This document shows, in pieces, positions 14,796-16,003 of a DNA stretch of 16,003 nucleotides. A model generated the notes under the pieces. It saw only the letters and a list, made by a program, of their open reading frames with translations, ran no database searches and was not told where the DNA came from. Source of the stretch: SXOA01 sp051004015. GTDB taxonomy: Bacteria; Planctomycetota; Planctomycetia; Pirellulales; Pirellulaceae. The translations under genes and the position numbers were made by a program. The stretch's first letter is position 1. Each line of letters starts with the position of its first letter. The stretch lies in the NCBI GenBank assembly GCA_051004015.1, contig JBPCKT010000006.1, forward strand, positions 1 through 16,003. Reading direction: 5' to 3'.

Positions 14796-15146
14796 CTACT
14801 CGACCAGGCTGATGCCACGCAGATCGGCGTCCGGGTCGCGGTGCGGCGGGTTCCCGAACCAGACCTCGGCACGGATGTCCGGCTCACGCCCTGGGAACCC
14901 CTCGCCGCCGTAGCTGTACCGCTCGCCGGCCGCGTCCTCGGCGATGTACGGGGCGTCCTCGTCCGGAACCAACTCGACCTTGGCTGTGACTTGGGCGAAA
15001 CCGTCTGCCGTCAGGATGTGGTCCCGGATGACCTCGATAGCACCGGGCCACAGCCGCACACGCGCGGGCCAGCGGCCGTACCGCGACCGGAACCCATCGA
15101 CGGCCCCGCAGAACCGCACCCACTCACGGTCGTGCCCGTTAGGCAT
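14796..15146 (-). CDS. Cassette-encoded protein of unknown function (116 aa)
   Basis: The 116-residue soluble protein has WVRFCGAVDGFRSRYGRWP (9-27) near the start and an acidic centre, AKVELVPDEDAPYIAEDAAG (54-73), followed by YSYGGEGFPGREPD (76-89). I recall similar uncharacterised proteins in Gemmata-like genomes but cannot name a function. GGAGGGG six bases before the ATG is a strong Shine-Dalgarno. The gene begins 16 bp after one attC-like site and stops 9 bp before another, exactly as in an integron cassette of about 476 bp. No signal peptide or membrane segment is seen. Confidence 0.75.
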   Translation of the reverse strand: MPNGHDREWVRFCGAVDGFRSRYGRWPARVRLWPGAIEVIRDHILTADGFAQVTAKVELVPDEDAPYIAEDAAGERYSYGGEGFPGREPDIRAEVWFGNPPHRDPDADLRGISLVE

Positions 15147-15162
15147 CTGTCGCCCCTCCGCC

Positions 15163-15258
15163 GCCGAACGATAAAGTTAAGTTGCGGGACCGCCTGCTTG
15201 ACATCATACCGTGGAAAGCCGGAATGGCGGCCCCGTCAACTTCAACGCCTTGTTCGGC
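15163..15258 (-). repeat. attC-like integron recombination site 2
   Basis: This 96 bp palindrome lies between GCCGAAC (15163-15169) and GTTCGGC (15252-15258). Inner boxes AAGTTG match after 9-base spacers on both arms. The stem then continues as CGGGGCCGCC against CGGGACCGCC once one extra base (T at 15236 on the plus strand) is allowed. The orientation is the same as site 1. Confidence 0.8.
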
Positions 15259-15496
15259 GGCCCATCGCGCCAGCACATGCTACCTCGAGCCGACCACGAG
15301 CTGCAACGGCTGCCGAGCAACGAGTACTCGGGCGGCACGGCCCACGAGAGAACATCGCGGCGCCACAAAACAGGGAACAAACGCGACCGCTTGATCAATT
15401 GCCCTTCTCGGCGCGGATACTCTGAATGTCCGCGCTTCCGCTTTCTGCAGTCGCCCGAACGAATCGTCCGAAATGCCTCGGCGGTGTTGCTAGGCT

Positions 15497-15859
15497 CTAG
15501 CTGAGAGCCAGAAAAAATATTTCCCCCAGCAGGGGCAGGACGTTCAGGGCCAACCCCAGCGCGGGCCAGAGTGGTTTGCCACGGGGGTGGGTCAGGGCGA
15601 GCACTAAGCCCGCCAGCCCGAACACGAACCCCACCAAGTTGCTCACCGTGACCACCACCACGGCCAGTATGACCACCAGAAACCCGCGCACCAACACCCC
15701 TCCTTCACCGTGCGCAACGTCGGGTGGATGGGCGACGATGTCCGAGACCATCGCCGCTACCGCCGCCGCAACGAGCAGGGCCACCACGAAGCAGGCCAGC
15801 GAGAATGCGCCGAGCAGGCGACCTGCGCCAGCGCGAGGCGGGTCAAACGCATTGGACAT
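15497..15859 (-). CDS. Cassette-encoded integral membrane protein (120 aa)
   Basis: The 120-residue protein has three or four hydrophobic segments: LLGAFSLACFVVALLVAAAV (15-34), FLVVILAVVVVTVSNLVGF (60-78), FGLAGLVLALT (80-90) and ALGLALNVLPLLGEIFFLAL (100-119). No catalytic motif or known family is recognised. AGGGAG lies six bases before the ATG, and the start is 15 bp from attC-like site 3. Unlike the other cassette gene it does not reach its own attC: about 240 bp without a clear gene follow before site 2. A short hairpin, GGCTCT with AGAGCC, overlaps the stop codon. Confidence 0.7.
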   Translation of the reverse strand: MSNAFDPPRAGAGRLLGAFSLACFVVALLVAAAVAAMVSDIVAHPPDVAHGEGGVLVRGFLVVILAVVVVTVSNLVGFVFGLAGLVLALTHPRGKPLWPALGLALNVLPLLGEIFFLALS

Positions 15860-15874
15860 CGGAAGCTCCCTGCC

Positions 15875-15972
15875 GCCGAACGCTCCGGATCAGTTGCCGG
15901 GCCGGCTGCAAATGACTTCAACTAACGGAAAGCCAAAAGGCCGGCCCGGTCAACTGCATCCGGTTGTTCGGC
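15875..15972 (-). repeat. attC-like integron recombination site 3
   Basis: This 98 bp palindrome is bounded by GCCGAAC (15875-15881) and GTTCGGC (15966-15972). Inner boxes CAGTTG match after 9-base spacers. The stem CCGGGCCGGC is identical on both arms once one extra base (T at 15950 on the plus strand) is skipped. Beyond it, 15973-16003 would be the tail of a further cassette cut by the window end; no gene can be called there. Confidence 0.8.
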
Positions 15973-16003
15973 GCGCTTCCGGACTTCAGCGTTTTGGCCG
16001 CTT

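Noticed and set aside
15204..15398. Minus-strand 64-codon frame ending in NKALKLTG
   Set aside because: Needs a TTG start without a ribosome site; its C-terminus is simply translated attC sequence. Kept as an observation, not a gene.
14661..15425. Plus-strand 254-codon frame through the cassette region
   Set aside because: It crosses two attC-like sites and is antisense to a cassette gene that has a strong Shine-Dalgarno.
1..16003. tRNA, rRNA or CRISPR array
   Set aside because: No cloverleaf, ribosomal or regularly spaced direct-repeat pattern was seen by eye on either strand.

Overview
The window looks like a chromosomal stretch from a planctomycete, probably Gemmataceae or a relative. 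A Tat-exported DUF1501 protein and a Tat-exported Gfo/Idh/MocA oxidoreductase sit side by side, an FHA protein is linked to coiled-coil and small membrane proteins, base composition is mostly GC-rich but patchy, and planctomycete-style palindromic intergenic repeats are present. The species assignment is inference.

Left part (1-5400): a start-less remnant of a DNA methyltransferase C-terminus faces a complete holA (DNA polymerase III delta) on the minus strand. A Tet-like MFS drug exporter diverges from holA. Convergent with the exporter is a lower-GC type II restriction-modification pair, endonuclease first and m6A methyltransferase second, joined by a TAGTG stop/start overlap and preceded by a good promoter. 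A 72-residue unknown protein lies just upstream of it.

Middle (5400-8800): three plus-strand genes encode a membrane-anchored coiled-coil protein, a small single-pass membrane protein, and a protein with helical N-terminal repeats and an FHA domain followed by a degenerate FHA-like copy. The first gene is followed by three hairpins with the same pentaloop and then a strong intrinsic terminator. The second has its own promoter.

Minus-strand block (8800-12950): reading leftwards from a promoter near 13030, the genes are DUF1501 protein, Phd/YefM-type antitoxin without a toxin, small membrane protein, Gfo/Idh/MocA oxidoreductase, a CxxC zinc-ribbon protein, and a ParE-type toxin-antitoxin pair. 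Spacing is short throughout.

Right part (13055-16003): a mercuric-reductase-like flavoprotein gene carries two related palindromic mini-elements (GGGGTCGGG...CCCGACCCC). One ends just before the start codon and one lies in frame inside the coding sequence. After this gene come three 96-100 bp sites with the architecture of integron attC sites, alternating with two minus-strand cassette genes (a 116-residue unknown and a 120-residue membrane protein). This is a cassette array with no integrase in view.

The most notable signals are the attC cassette array, the palindromic element absorbed into the flavoprotein gene, and the triple hairpin with conserved loop but changed stems.
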